From the NCBI GenBank assembly GCA_037447655.1, contig JBBHKE010001838.1, positions 21,977 to 49,993 of the forward strand: a stretch of DNA of 28,017 nucleotides, given 5' to 3'. The DNA comes from Zygnema cylindricum (lineage: Eukaryota > Streptophyta > Zygnematophyceae > Zygnematales > Zygnemataceae). Made by a program: the position numbers and the translations under genes. Below the pieces are notes generated by a model that searched no databases, was not told the DNA's origin, and saw nothing but the letters and a program-made list of their open reading frames with translations. The stretch's first letter is position 1. Every line of letters begins with the position of its first letter. This document shows positions 8,033 through 18,945 of this stretch, one piece after another.

Positions 8033-11000
8033 ATGTGTAAGGATAGACACATGTTCACTAAGATAAGAAAGATTCCCACCGTAGAGATAGAGTACGGGGA
8101 TGGGAGGATAGTCACCACTACTCTTGTAGGATCGGTAGATCTAAAAGTGTTAGTAGAAGGAAAGACATCCATATTAACATTCTCCGATGTATTGTTTATT
8201 CCGGAGCTGAACAAAAATCTTATCTCTACATCAGTATTAGATGATAAGGGTTTTTTTACTAGCACTAGGGAAGGAGTCTTTACTGCTAGTTTTGAGGATG
8301 ATGTCTATTTCATTGCTGAGAAAGGTAGCCATGGGATGTTTAGGCTGATCTTAAGTAATGAAAAGAAGAAACTTTACTATGCTGGTGTTCATGATATTAT
8401 GATGTGGCATAAGAGGCTTGGGCATGTGAATCTAGATAAGTTAAGAGAGATGAAAAAGATGGGAGTGGTGGAAGGGATTCAGTTCAGTGAGAGTGATGAT
8501 ATAAGTGATTGTAGTGGATGTGCTCAAGGTAAAGCACACAGATTACCCTTTCCTAAAACAGCCACCTATAAGGGAGAAAAACTTCTAGATCTAGTACACA
8601 CAGATATTTGGGGACCGGCTAGAGTGCCCTCACCGGGGGGGAAGAGATTTATGATGACTATAACTGATGATTGGTCTCGGTATTCCAGGGTATATTTTTT
8701 GAAAAACAAGTCCGAAGCTGAGGATTGTTTTAGACAATATAAAGCATGGAGCGAAAAACTCCATGAAACTCCAATCAAGAGAGTAAGGAGTGACAATGGT
8801 GGAGAGTATACTTCTAACCAGTTTGAGGATTTTCTGAGGGAAGATGGGGTTCAACACCAAAAGACAGTTCCAGAAAATCCGGAACAGAATGGGGTAGCTG
8901 AAAGGTTAAATAGAACACTAAGTGATAGTGCTAGAAGTATGTTGTCAGATAAAAAGATAGGAAAAAGGTTTTGGGCAGAAGCAATGAACTGTGCTAATTA
9001 CCTCAAGAATAGAGTTCTTACTTCAGCTATAAAAGATCAAACACCTTATGAGAGATGGACAGGCCGGAAACCAGACATATCTCACTTAAAGGTTTTCGGC
9101 AGTCAAGTTTTCAGTCTAGATACTGATCGGTCCAATTGGAAGCTAGATCTTAAAGGAAAACCGGGATACTTATTAGGATATGATGAAGATGTTAAAGGAT
9201 ATAGAGTTTATGATTTAAAAAGGGAAGATATAATCTTAGTAAAGCATCTAGTAGTTATGGATGAAGGAAAGTCTGTGGATCCCTTCAAATATACAAAGTC
9301 AGTAAAAATCAGATTTGAGTCAGAAAATTCCGATGACTTTGAGCTTCCTAACTATCCAGGTTTTAGAGAAGATGACATTCTTGCAGGAACAAATCAGACC
9401 GAAAAGGACTCGGCTGTGGAAACTCCAGTGACAACTCTACTCGAAGCGGAAGACGTGGTGGAAATTGATTCGGAATCAAGGGATAGGGGAGAAGCCGAGT
9501 TTGTTCGAAAGAATCCACGAGAACCATCTATTCCGGCATCAGATTTTGAGGGGGGGAGGAGAAGTAGCAAAAGAATGCAAGAAAAACAGGTTAATAACAA
9601 GGTAACTAAACTATCTCATCAAGATGAACCTCAATCTTATAGAGAGGCGATGACTTGTCCAGAAAGAAACCGGTGGAAGACAGCCATCAATGAGGAGATG
9701 GCTTCAATCATGGCAGCCGATACTTGGGAGCTGGTGGACTGTCCACCTAACCGAAAACCAATTGGTTGTAAGTGGGTCTTCAAATTAAAACTGAACCCAG
9801 ATAACACAATCGAACGCTACAAGGCCAGATTAGTGGCAAAGGGATTTACACAAAAGGAAGGAATTGACTACGAGGAAACCTTTGCCCCGGTGGTCAGATT
9901 TCCCTCCGTCCGCATACTTCTCAGTTTAGCAGCGGCGGAAGACATGGAAGTGCATCAGATGGACATCAAGACAGCCTTTCTGCATGGAGAATTGGAAGAG
10001 GAGATCTTCATGCGACAACCCGAAGGTTTTGTGGAGGAAGGAGAGGAGAGTAAGGTATGCCGGCTGATTAAATCTCTTTATGGTTTGAAACAGGCACCTC
10101 GACAATGGAATAAGAAGCTTGATGAGTTTCTTACCGGTCTGGGATATATTCGGATCAGCTCAGATCACTCAATCTATGTTTTTGAAGATGAGGAAGGTTT
10201 GATATTTATTGCAATTTATGTTGATGATTTGCTTGTATTAAGTAAATCAATGGAAAAAATTAACAAACTGAAAACCGATCTTAAAGGGAGATTTGAAATG
10301 AAGGATATGGGAGAAGCAAGATATATTTTGGGAATTCAAGTAGAGAGAGACCAGAAAAGGAAAATTATAAAACTGACTCAAAAGGAAGCAATAGGGAACA
10401 TGCTTGAAAAATTTCAAATGGATAAAGCTAATAGTTGTACAACTCCAATGGAGTTGAAGAAGGGAAGTGAGGGGAGTGAGGAAGAAGGAGTCATAGTCTT
10501 AGACGAGGAATTATCTCCTGATGAACAGAAGTTCATGCAGACTATTCCTTACAGGCAAGTAGTGGGAAGTCTAATCTATTTTATGAATTGTACCCGGCCG
10601 GATTTAGCTGCAGCTGTAGGAGTGCTGAGTAGAAGTCTAAATGCTCCCACTAAAAGGGATTGGGAGGCAGCTAAGAGAGTCCTTAGATATTTGGTAGGAA
10701 CTAGAGATCTATGGTTGCATTTGGGTGGGGAGAATACTGACATCACTACTTGGAGTGATGCCAGTTATGGTGATGCTCCGATGAGGAGATGTACTTCTGG
10801 ATATGTATTATATGTGGGTGATGGGGCTTGCTGTTGGAGTAGCAAACAACAAAAGGTTATTGCTCAGTCCACCATGGAGGCTGAGTATATGGCCTCTTGC
10901 TCTGCTGTAAAAGAATTGATGTGGGTCAAGTCTTTGCTTGGTGAGCTTGGTCACCTTAAGAGTGGTGTGCAGAAAATATTTTGTGATAATCAGGCAGCAA

Positions 11001-11212
11001 TCGCTATTTCTGCCAATCCTAAACACCATTTTAAAGCCAAACACATGGACATCAGACTCAGCTTTGTTAGAGAGAAAGTAGAAAACAAAATAATCAGTTT
11101 AGAGTACAGACCAGATAGTGAGATGGTAGCAGATATGATGACCAAACCTGTGCCTTCCCCTAAGCTAACTTTTTGCAAGGAGAAGTGTGGTCTGAAATTA
11201 AAGATTGACTAG
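8033..11212 (+). CDS. E1 pol: rest of protease, integrase, reverse transcriptase, RNase H
   Basis: This is an uninterrupted frame of 1059 codons, the C-terminal three quarters of a copia polyprotein. The listed ATG is an internal Met just past a frameshift, so it is not the native start. Integrase HHCC zinc finger: H126, H131, C160, C163. The integrase core has D191 (HTDIWGP), D254 (SDNGGEY) and E290, with exactly 35 residues between the last two (DD35E). Reverse transcriptase RVT_2 spans about residues 545-780, with D644 and the catalytic YVDD at 729-732. RNase H has D909 (WSDASYG), MEAEY at 948-952 and D985 (FCDNQ). The frame stops at TAG one base before the polypurine tract. These products would act in the virus-like particle and nucleus to copy and integrate the RNA. 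All hallmark residues look intact, unlike in E2. Confidence 0.95.
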   Translation: MCKDRHMFTKIRKIPTVEIEYGDGRIVTTTLVGSVDLKVLVEGKTSILTFSDVLFIPELNKNLISTSVLDDKGFFTSTREGVFTASFEDDVYFIAEKGSHGMFRLILSNEKKKLYYAGVHDIMMWHKRLGHVNLDKLREMKKMGVVEGIQFSESDDISDCSGCAQGKAHRLPFPKTATYKGEKLLDLVHTDIWGPARVPSPGGKRFMMTITDDWSRYSRVYFLKNKSEAEDCFRQYKAWSEKLHETPIKRVRSDNGGEYTSNQFEDFLREDGVQHQKTVPENPEQNGVAERLNRTLSDSARSMLSDKKIGKRFWAEAMNCANYLKNRVLTSAIKDQTPYERWTGRKPDISHLKVFGSQVFSLDTDRSNWKLDLKGKPGYLLGYDEDVKGYRVYDLKREDIILVKHLVVMDEGKSVDPFKYTKSVKIRFESENSDDFELPNYPGFREDDILAGTNQTEKDSAVETPVTTLLEAEDVVEIDSESRDRGEAEFVRKNPREPSIPASDFEGGRRSSKRMQEKQVNNKVTKLSHQDEPQSYREAMTCPERNRWKTAINEEMASIMAADTWELVDCPPNRKPIGCKWVFKLKLNPDNTIERYKARLVAKGFTQKEGIDYEETFAPVVRFPSVRILLSLAAAEDMEVHQMDIKTAFLHGELEEEIFMRQPEGFVEEGEESKVCRLIKSLYGLKQAPRQWNKKLDEFLTGLGYIRISSDHSIYVFEDEEGLIFIAIYVDDLLVLSKSMEKINKLKTDLKGRFEMKDMGEARYILGIQVERDQKRKIIKLTQKEAIGNMLEKFQMDKANSCTTPMELKKGSEGSEEEGVIVLDEELSPDEQKFMQTIPYRQVVGSLIYFMNCTRPDLAAAVGVLSRSLNAPTKRDWEAAKRVLRYLVGTRDLWLHLGGENTDITTWSDASYGDAPMRRCTSGYVLYVGDGACCWSSKQQKVIAQSTMEAEYMASCSAVKELMWVKSLLGELGHLKSGVQKIFCDNQAAIAISANPKHHFKAKHMDIRLSFVREKVENKIISLEYRPDSEMVADMMTKPVPSPKLTFCKEKCGLKLKID

Positions 11213-11225
11213 AAAATAAGGGGAG
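11213..11225 (+). promoter_or_regulatory. Polypurine tract of E1
   Basis: AAAATAAGGGGAG lies directly between the pol stop codon and the TGTAGA start of the 3' LTR. This is the expected plus-strand primer position. E2 has a near-identical tract. Confidence 0.88.
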
Positions 11226-12266
11226 TGTAGAAACTAATGGATTTATTAGTATTTTCTATGTCTAAATAGAAATAGAAAGAAGCCGAGGCAGTCTACCTCT
11301 AACTTCTCTCTCCAACTCTCAAACTTGTCGCAGTCACTGAGACATTGGAGAGGAAGCTAGAGCCATGGCTACCTTGGCTATCCTAAGGTTTACGGGAATT
11401 TTATTTTAGGTTTTATTTATTTATCTAAAAGATATGTGCCGGCGGCAGGATTTGATCACTGTACCTACCGGCCGGCAGAAAGGAAGTAGCCGGTAGCCTT
11501 AGCCGTTAAGTCTAGGATTAGTGTTACGTAATATATAGTTTGATAATGATTTAAAGATGTATACGTACGATAAATTCATTTAACTGTTACGGCTTACGGG
11601 ATACATAGATCCGGTACGGATGACGGTACGGATTACGAATCAATACCGCGCATTTGTTTCGGAAGTGAAATAAATACCGCGCATGTATTTATTACGGCTA
11701 CGATTAAATCTGAATTTAATCGGACGGCCGGAATTAGCGCCGAGATCGCGGAGGAAGATTTCGGCGGTTTGTGGCCATCGCCACATCAGATGACGCGTGG
11801 CAAAATTCCGTTGGATTGTAGAATCTCCGCAGATTATGGCACCGAATCCGGATTTGACATGTGTCGACATTTAGGCCATGTCGTACAATGTCCGTACTGA
11901 AAGTACACCGGCGGCTGTACTTTTGCGTACGGAACTCAATTATGATTGGTTCCGTACATCAGTAGATAGAGTCTGTGAGAGAGATAGGACTTAGAAAAAT
12001 TAGAAGATAGGACCCTCTCTCCCAGAGAGCTTCTGTACAAAAGGTCAACTTTGACCCTCCATAACTTACTGCTCACGGGAGCAAATTCAGAGATTCTTTT
12101 TGCTACTGACTCAGGAGAGTCTTGCCTTCACAGGGGTGCAGGTGGTCAGAGTTTTTGTCTGCCAGGGTGGCAGTTATTTTTGCTTAAACACAAAGGGGTC
12201 AGGATTATCCTAGAGGCTTCTTGGAAGCTGTCCACTCTGAGGACTTATGGAGGTCTCAGAGTCACA
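11226..12266 (+). repeat. 3' LTR of E1
   Basis: It begins TGTAGAAACTAATGG and ends GAGTCACA. The last four bases differ from the 5' LTR end (TTCA), but the terminal CA is kept and CCATG follows. The palindrome GGTCAACTTTGACC is at 12043-12056, and the hairpin copy at 11892-11932. Confidence 0.95.
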
Positions 12267-12271
12267 CCATG
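12267..12271. repeat. Target-site duplication of E1, right copy (CCATG)
   Basis: This matches CCATG at 5828-5832 and directly follows the terminal CA of the 3' LTR. Beyond it the flank resumes the repeat A/B sequence (GCGTGACACAAATTTACA against copy A CGCGACACAATTTACA). Confidence 0.88.
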
Positions 12272-12472
12272 CGTGACACAAATTTACAAATTTTAGGGCT
12301 TTCCATGTGATGGCTGTTTTGGTTGGAGAAACAGCTACAATTTCTCCGAATCTTACCAAATGCTACAATTTGACTTAGCTCAATTGATCGCGCCAAAACT
12401 GGTAAAGTCCACTAAAATAAAGTACGAACTTTTCACTGCATAAAATTGAAGTTGTTCGGTACAAGCTTATAA
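12272..12472 (+). repeat. Repeat copy B, middle segment between the two copia elements
   Basis: This aligns with copy A from about 1916 to about 2112, with shared words such as TTCCATGTGA, TCTCC-AATCTT-CCAAATG, TTTGACTTAG-like, GCGCCAAAA and CCACTAAAATAA. It separates the facing 3' LTRs of E1 and E2. Confidence 0.75.
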
Positions 12473-13519
12473 TGAAACTCTGAGACCTCCATAAGTCCTC
12501 AGAGTGCACAGCTTCCAAGAAGCCTCTAGGATAATCCTGACCCCTTTGTGTTTCAGCAAAAACAACTGTCACCCTGGCAGACAAAAACTCTGACCACCTG
12601 CACCCATGTGAAGGCAAGACTCCCCTGAGTCGATAGCAAAAAGAATCTGTGAATTTGCTCACCTGAGCAGTAAGTTATGGAGGGTCAAAGTTGACCTTTT
12701 GTACAAAAGCTCTCTGGGAGAGAGGGTCCTATCTTCTATTTTTTCTAAGTCCTATCTCTCTCGCATAATCTATCTACTGATGTACGAAACCAATCAGGTT
12801 ACAGTTCCGTACCCAAAAGTACAGTTGCCGGTGTACTTTATGTACGAACACTGTACGACATGGCTTAAATGTCCACACGTGGTATGTTTGGATTCGCTCC
12901 TTTAATCCTCGGAGATGCCGCGCTCCAATGTAACATCGCCACATGTCATCCGAGTGGCGATGCTCACAAACCGCCGAATTCTTCTTCCGCGATCTCAGCG
13001 CTAATTCCGGCCGTCCGATTAAACTCGCATTTGATAGTAGCCGTAATAAACACCTGCGCGGTATTTGTTTCGCTTACGAAATCAATGCGCGGTACTGATT
13101 TCTTATCCGTACCGCAATTCGTACTTTTACACTACCAGATCTATGTATCCCGTTAACAATTATAGTAAAATAATTTATCCTACGAATTAATGTTTAATTA
13201 ATTATCGTACTATATAATACGTAAGACTACTTCTAGACTTAACGGCTAAGGCTACCGGCTATCTCCTGTCTGTCGGCCGGCAGGTACCAGGATCAAATCC
13301 TGTGGCCGGCACATACCTTTTAGGAAATAATCCCCTATCTAATATAAATTTCCCGTAAACCTCAGGATAGCCTAGGTAGCCATGGCTCTAGCTTCCTCTC
13401 CAATTTCTCAGTGACTGCGACAAGTTTGAGAGTTGGAGAGAGAAGTTAGAGGTAGACTGCCTCGGCTTCTTTATTTCTATTCAGACCTAGAAAATACTTT
13501 AAAACCATTAATTTCTACA
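12473..13519 (-). repeat. 3' LTR of E2
   Basis: On the + strand it starts TGAAACTCTGAGACC and ends TTTCTACA. It is related to the E1 LTRs with many substitutions. It contains the conserved palindrome GGTCAAAGTTGACC at 12683-12696, and a foldback with CAGGAT-CAA-ATCCTG at 13288-13302 inside outer GCCGGC words at 13276-13281 and 13305-13310. Confidence 0.93.
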
Positions 13520-13532
13520 CTCCCCTTGTTTT
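13520..13532 (-). promoter_or_regulatory. Polypurine tract of E2
   Basis: On the - strand this reads AAAACAAGGGGAG, abutting the 3' LTR and directly following the TAG stop at 13533-13535. It differs at one base from the E1 tract. Confidence 0.85.
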
Positions 13533-16500
13533 CTAGTCAATCTTTAATTTCAGGCCACACTTCTCCCTGCAGAAAATTAGCTTAGGGGAAGGCACAGGTT
13601 TGGTCATCATATTTGCTACCATCTCACTATCTGGTCAGTACTCTAAACTGATTATTTTATTTTCTATTTTCTCTCTAACAAAGCTGAGTCTAATGTCCAT
13701 ATGTTTGGCTTTTAAATGATGTTTAGGATTGGCAGAAATAGCAACTGCTGTTTGATTATCACAAAATATTTTCTGCACACCACTCTTAAGATGACCAAGT
13801 TCACCAAGCAAAGACTTGACCCACATCAATTCTTTTACAACAAAGCAAGAGGCCATATACTCAGCCTCCATGGTGGACTGAGCAATAACCTTTTGTTGTT
13901 TGCTACTCCAACAGCAAGCCCCATCACCCACATATAATACATATCCAGAAGTGCATCTCCTCATCGGAGCATCACCATATCTAGAATTACTCCAAGTAGT
14001 GATGTTAGTATTCTACCCACCCAAATGCAACCATAGATCCCTAGTTCCTATCAAGTATCTAAGGACTCTCTTAGCTGCCTCCCAATCCCTCTTAGTGGGA
14101 GCATTTAGACTTCTACTCAGCACTCCTACAGCTGCAGCTAAATCCGGTCGGGTACAATTCATAAAATAGATTAGACTTCCCCCTACTTGTCTGTAAGGAA
14201 TAGTCTGCATGAACTTCTGTTCTTCATGAGATAATTCCTCATCTAAGACTATGACTCCTTCTTCCTCACTCCCCTCGCTTCCCTTCTTCATCTCCATTGG
14301 AGTTGTACAACTATTAGCTTTATCCATTTGAAATTTTTCAAGCATAATCCCTATTGCTTCCTTTTGAGTCAATCTTATAATTTTTCTTTTTCGGTCTCTC
14401 TCTACTTGAATTCCCAAAATAAATTTTCCTTTCCCCATATCCTTCATTTCAAATCACCCCTTAAGATCGGTTTTTAGTTTATTAATTTTTTTCATTGATT
14501 TTACTTAAAACAAGCAAATCATCAACATAAATTGCAATAAATATAAAACCTTCCTCATCTTCGAAAACATAGATTGAGTGATCTGAGCTGATCCGCATAT
14601 ATCCCAGACTGGTAAGAAACTCATCAAGCTTCTTATTCCACTGTCGAGGCGCTTGTTTAAAACCATAAAGAGATTTAATCAGCCGGCATACCTTACTCTC
14701 CTCTCCTTCCTCCACAAACCCTTCGGGTTGTCGCACGAAGATCTTCTCTTCCAATTCCCTATGCAAAAAGGTTGTTTTGATGTCCAACTGGTGCACTTCC
14801 ATGTCTTCCGCTGTTGCTAGGCTGAGAAGTATGCGGACGGAGGGAAATCTGACCACCGCGGCAAAGGTTTCCTCGTAGTCAATTCCCTCCTTTTGTGTAC
14901 ATCCCTTTGCCACTAGTCGGGCCTTGTAGCGCTCGATTGTGTTATTTGGGTTCAGTTTTAATTTGAAAACCCACTTACAACAGATTGGTTTTCGGTTAGG
15001 TGGACAATCCATGAGCTCCTAAGTATCGGTTGCCATAATTGAGGCCATCTCATCATTGATGGCTGTCTTCCACCGATTTCTTTCTGGACAAGTCATTGCC
15101 TCTCCATAAGTTTGAGGTTCATCTTGATGAGATAGTTTAGTTACCTTGTTATTAACCTGTTTTTCTTGCAGTCTTTTGCTACTTCTCCTTCCCCCTCAAA
15201 ATCTAAGGCCGGAAAAGATCGTTCTCATGGATTCTTTTGAACAATCTCGGCTTCTCCCCTATCCCTTGATTCCGAATCAATTTCCACAACGTCTTCCGCT
15301 TCGGGTAGAGTTGTCACTGTAGTTTTCGCAGTCGAGTCCTTTTTGGTCTGATTTTTACCCGCAAGAATGTCATCTTCTCTAAAACCTGGATAGTTAGGAA
15401 GCTCAACGTCATCCGAATTTTCTGACTCGAATCTGATTTTTACTGACTTTGTATACTTGAAGGGATCCACAGACTTTCCTTCATCTATAACAACTAGATG
15501 TTTTACTAAGATTATATCTTCCCTTTTTAGATCATAATATATATATCCTTTAACATCCTCATCATATCCTAATAAGTATCCCGATTTTCCTTTAGGATCT
15601 AGCTTCCAATTAGACCGATCTGTATTTAGACTGGATACTTGACTGCCGAAAACCTTTAAGTGAGATATGTCTGGTTTCCGGCCTGGCCATCTCTCATAAG
15701 GTGTTTGATCTTTTATAGCTGAAGTAAAAACTCTATTTTTGAGATAATTAGCACAGTTCATTACTTCTGCCCAAAATCCTTTTCCTATCTTTTTATCTGA
15801 CAACATACTTCTAGCACAATCACTTAGTGTTCTATTTAACCTTTCAGCTACCCCATTCTGTTCCGGATTTTCTGGTACTGTCTTTTGGTGTTGGATCCCA
15901 TCTTCCCTCAAAAAATCCTCAAACTGGTTAGAATTATACTCTCCACCATTGTCACTCCTTACTCTCTTGATTAGAGTTTCATGGAGTGTTTCCCTCCATG
16001 TTTTATATTGTCTAAAACAATCCTCAACTTCTGACTTGTTTCTCAAAAAATATACCCGGGAATACCGAGACCAATCATCAGTTATAGTCATCATAAATCT
16101 CTTCCCCCCCCGGTGAGGGCACTCTAGCCGGTCCCCAAATATCTGTGTGTACTAAATCTATAACTTTTTCTCCCTTATAGGTGGTTGTTTTAGGAAAGGG
16201 TAATCTGTGTGCTTTACCTTGAGCACACCCACTACAATCACTTATATCATCACTCTCACTGAACTGAATCCCTTCTACCACTCCCATCTTTTTCATCTCT
16301 CTTAACTTATCTAGATTCACATGCCCAAGCCTCTTATGCCACATCATAATATCATGAACACCAGCATAATAAAGTTTCTTTATTTCATTACTTAAGATCA
16401 GCCTAAACATCCCATGGCTACCTTTCTCAGCAATGAAATAGACATCCTCCTCAAAACTAGCAGTAAAGACTCCTTCCCTAGTGCTAGTGAAAAAACCCTT

Positions 16501-17866
16501 ATCATCTAATACAGATGAGAGATAAGGTTTTTGTTTAGCTCCGGAATAAACAATACATCGGAGAATGTTAATATGGATGTCTTTCCTTCTACTAACACTT
16601 TCAGATCTACCGATCCTACAAGAGTAGTGGTGACTATCCTCCCATCCCCGTACTCTATCTCTAAGGTGGGAATCTTTTTTATCTTAGTGAACAGGTGCCT
16701 ATCCTTACACATGTGCATGGAGGCACCTAAATCTATAATCCAGCCAGCTTCACCTTTCAATCCACCGTAAGCACATTTTTGCCTTCGTGGAATTATGACC
16801 TCATTTTTCGCCTCCAACTCCTCATCCAAGAGGAGCTTATCGTCCTCGTCCTCGGATTACGCCTCAAGTACCTGTGTGACAAGGGCCTTTTTCTTTCCTC
16901 TCGGGGTACCACATGTCTGCCCCTCCTCTAACCGAAGCTCGGTTAGCTTAGTGCACTCTGCCATATAGTGCCCCGGTTTCTTACAAAAATGACATAAACC
17001 TTTGGGAGCCCTTGGTTCGAACTCATCGGCCTGTTTTTTCTGCTCCCTACCCCCATAGTTTCCGACCGGTTTTCGGGAATCCCTGTTCCTCCAATCAGTC
17101 GCTGTTGCCAATGCTTGGCCACTCTTTCCTCCCCTTCGGATCTCAATTGTATTCTCTTGAATGAGAATCATTCCTACCAGTGAGTTCCATATCCAACTTG
17201 AGTCGGGCAAGTCCTGCACACGGTAAACTATGTTCACGAACTCATCAGGTAACTTCATCAGTAAACAGTTAACCTTTTCTTTTTCACTAAAATCTTTTCC
17301 CGCACTCTCTAGCTCCATGAAGAGTGTAGCAAGCTCATTGCAAAAATCCAACATATTTCCCCCTTTGTATACATACTCCTTAACTTTCTGATCAGCCAAC
17401 TGTTGTTGCTGAATCGTACCACTTCGGTACATCTCTATGAGAGCCATCCAAAGATCGGATGCCCTTTCTACCTGCAAATGAGGACATGCAAGTCCTTGAG
17501 TGAGATGGCGTAGGATGAAGTGCTTTGCCGCCATATTGTTGAAGTCCCAGGTTTCAGTATCATTCTCCTCGTTCCTCGGAATAGGTGACATGAATGCCGA
17601 ACCAGTTGCTATTGGTGTGGTCGTCTCCTTCTCCTTTCCTTTGTCCACCACCTCTCCTTCTTTTGTTTCCTCCGTTGAAGGTGGATCCTCTTTCCTGGTG
17701 AATCTGCTTCCTCCAAACCCTGGAGGAATTCCAAGACTTGATGGACGTCCCAACCGTCCACTCACTATCCCCCAAAACCTTTTTTCGCATAGAGCTCCTA
17801 TCATCATACTTTCCCAGTATATGAATCCAGTTCCATTAAAGATTGGTACCTAGAGGGTGGGCCCAT
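13533..17866 (-). pseudogene. E2 gag-pol pseudogene
   Basis: This is 4334 bp against 4335 for E1, so it is nearly collinear. The ATG lies at 17866-17864 inside the primer site, followed by a 1-base loss near 17850 that shifts the frame. A long gag frame runs 17807-16857 with zinc knuckle C-x2-C-x4-H-x4-C at 16994-16953, ending at a TAA where E1 has Glu. Protease D-L-G-A replaces D-S-G-A (about 16745), so the active-site Ser is lost. There is a frameshift near 16523, a +1 in a G-run near 16112 inside integrase, a TGA at 15225 (CGA in E1, a CpG-type change), further breaks to 15012, a break between 14482 and 14447 after YVDD, one between 14013 and 13964, and a TGA near 13635. Integrase pieces (16410-15225), reverse transcriptase (15012-14482, 14447-14013) and RNase H (13964-13635) remain recognisable. 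Confidence 0.92.
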
Positions 17867-17870
17867 AACC
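17856..17870 (-). promoter_or_regulatory. Primer-binding site of E2
   Basis: On the - strand this reads GGTTATGGGCCCACC, identical to E1, next to the 5' LTR end. Conservation of all 15 bases in an otherwise decayed element supports its assignment. Confidence 0.82.
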
Positions 17871-18811
17871 TGAAACTCTGAGACCTCCATAAGTCCTCAG
17901 AGTGGACAGCTTCCAAGAAGCCTCTAGGATAATCCTGACCCCTTTGTGTTTCAGCAAAAAAAACTACCACCCTGGCAGACAAAAACTCTGACCACCTGCA
18001 CCTCTGTGAAGGCAAGACTCCCCTGAGTCAATAGCAAAAATAATCTCTGAATTTGCTCCCCTGAGCAGTAAGTTATGGAGGGTCAAAGTTGACCTTTTGT
18101 ACAGAAGCTCTCTGGGAGAGAGGGTCCTATCTCCTAATTTTTCTAAGTCCTATCTCTCTCACAGACTATATCTACTGATGTACGGAACTAATCAGAATAA
18201 AGTTCCGTACGCAAAAGTACAATTGCCGGTGTACTTTATGTACGAACATTGTACGACATGGCCCAAATGTCGACACATGTCATATTCGGATTCGGTGTCA
18301 TGATCTCCGGAGATTCCACGATCCAATGTAATTGCGCCACGCGTCATCCGATGTGGCGATGGCCACAAACCGCCGAAATCGTCTTCCGCGATCTCGACGC
18401 TAATTCCGACCGTCCGATTAAACTTGCATTTGATCGTAGCCGTAATAAATACCTGCACGGTATTTGTTTCGCTTACGAAATCAATGCGCGGTAATGATTT
18501 CTTATCCGTACCGCAATTTGTACTTTTACACTACCAGATCTATGTATCCCGTTAACAGTTATAGTTAAATGATTTATCCTACGAATTAATGTTTAATTAA
18601 TTATCGTACTATATAATACGTAAGACTACTTCTAGACTTAACAGTTAAAGCTACCGGCTATCTACTGTCTGTCGGCCGGCAGGTACCAGGATCAAATCAT
18701 GTGGCCGACACATACCTTTTAGTAAATAATCCCCTATCTAATATAAATTTCCCGTAAACCTCGGGATAGCCTAGGTAGCCATGGCTCTAGCTTCCTCTCC
18801 AATTTCTCAGT
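17871..18811 (-). repeat. 5' LTR of E2, missing its outer 107 bp
   Basis: It matches 12473-13412 of the other LTR. Homology stops after CCAATTTCTCAGT at 18811; the part equivalent to 13413-13519, including the TG terminus, is absent. It carries the palindrome GGTCAAAGTTGACC at 18081-18094. Reading outward on the + strand, an open frame at 18249-18494 corresponds to the antisense frame seen in the E1 LTRs. Confidence 0.92.
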
Positions 18812-18945
18812 AATTAGTTTACGTGTTTCCGTAAAATTGCAGTTTCAGTTTACAGTAGACGTTTTTTTACGATTTTTTCAAAAGTCACGAATTATACGTT
18901 TCAATCGCAAAAAAGGAAAAAATCGCGCGATTTGAACAACTATGA
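18812..18945. other. Orphan segment at the broken end of E2
   Basis: These 134 bp match neither the missing LTR end nor the corresponding part of repeat copy A. The segment is rich in A/T runs (CGTTTTTTTACG, CAAAAAAGGAAAAAA). It may be filler DNA or sequence from another copy of the repeat brought in by recombination. Confidence 0.6.

Larger units (their letters stand above)
5833..12266 (+). mobile_element. Ty1/copia LTR retrotransposon E1, structurally complete, partly decayed
   Basis: The element is 6434 bp. In order it has a 1041-bp 5' LTR, a primer-binding site at 6874-6888, gag-pol at 6878-11212, a polypurine tract at 11213-11225 and a 1041-bp 3' LTR at 11226-12266, flanked by CCATG target duplications. 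Domain order (gag zinc knuckle, protease, integrase, reverse transcriptase, RNase H) is diagnostic of Pseudoviridae/copia rather than gypsy. The two LTRs differ at about 21 positions by eye (about 2%) with no length change, indicating a fairly recent insertion. Gag and protease carry two frameshifts and four in-frame stops, so E1 cannot be autonomous as read here. It lies inside repeat copy B and faces E2 across 206 bp. Confidence 0.95.
12473..18811 (-). mobile_element. Ty1/copia LTR retrotransposon E2, decayed, 5' LTR truncated
   Basis: This is the same family as E1, in opposite orientation. Reading the - strand from the right: a truncated 5' LTR (17871-18811), a primer site at 17856-17870, gag-pol at 17866-13533, a polypurine tract at 13520-13532 and a 1047-bp 3' LTR (12473-13519). 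The internal region is 4351 bp against 4352 in E1, so no large internal deletion has occurred, but the coding frame is broken at least seven times. The LTRs of E2 differ from each other clearly more than those of E1 do, so E2 looks older. The outer 107 bp of the 5' LTR are missing and no target duplication is found. Confidence 0.93.

Noticed and set aside
8566-8860. Open frames on the strand opposite E1 pol, and similar frames opposite E2
   Set aside because: They are shadows of the conserved pol frame and have no independent signal.
13276-13310. tRNA-like T-arm or Pol III B box in the E2 LTR
   Set aside because: The CAGGAT-CAA-ATCCTG foldback resembles one, but the E1 version is disrupted and there is no acceptor stem, A box or terminator arrangement.
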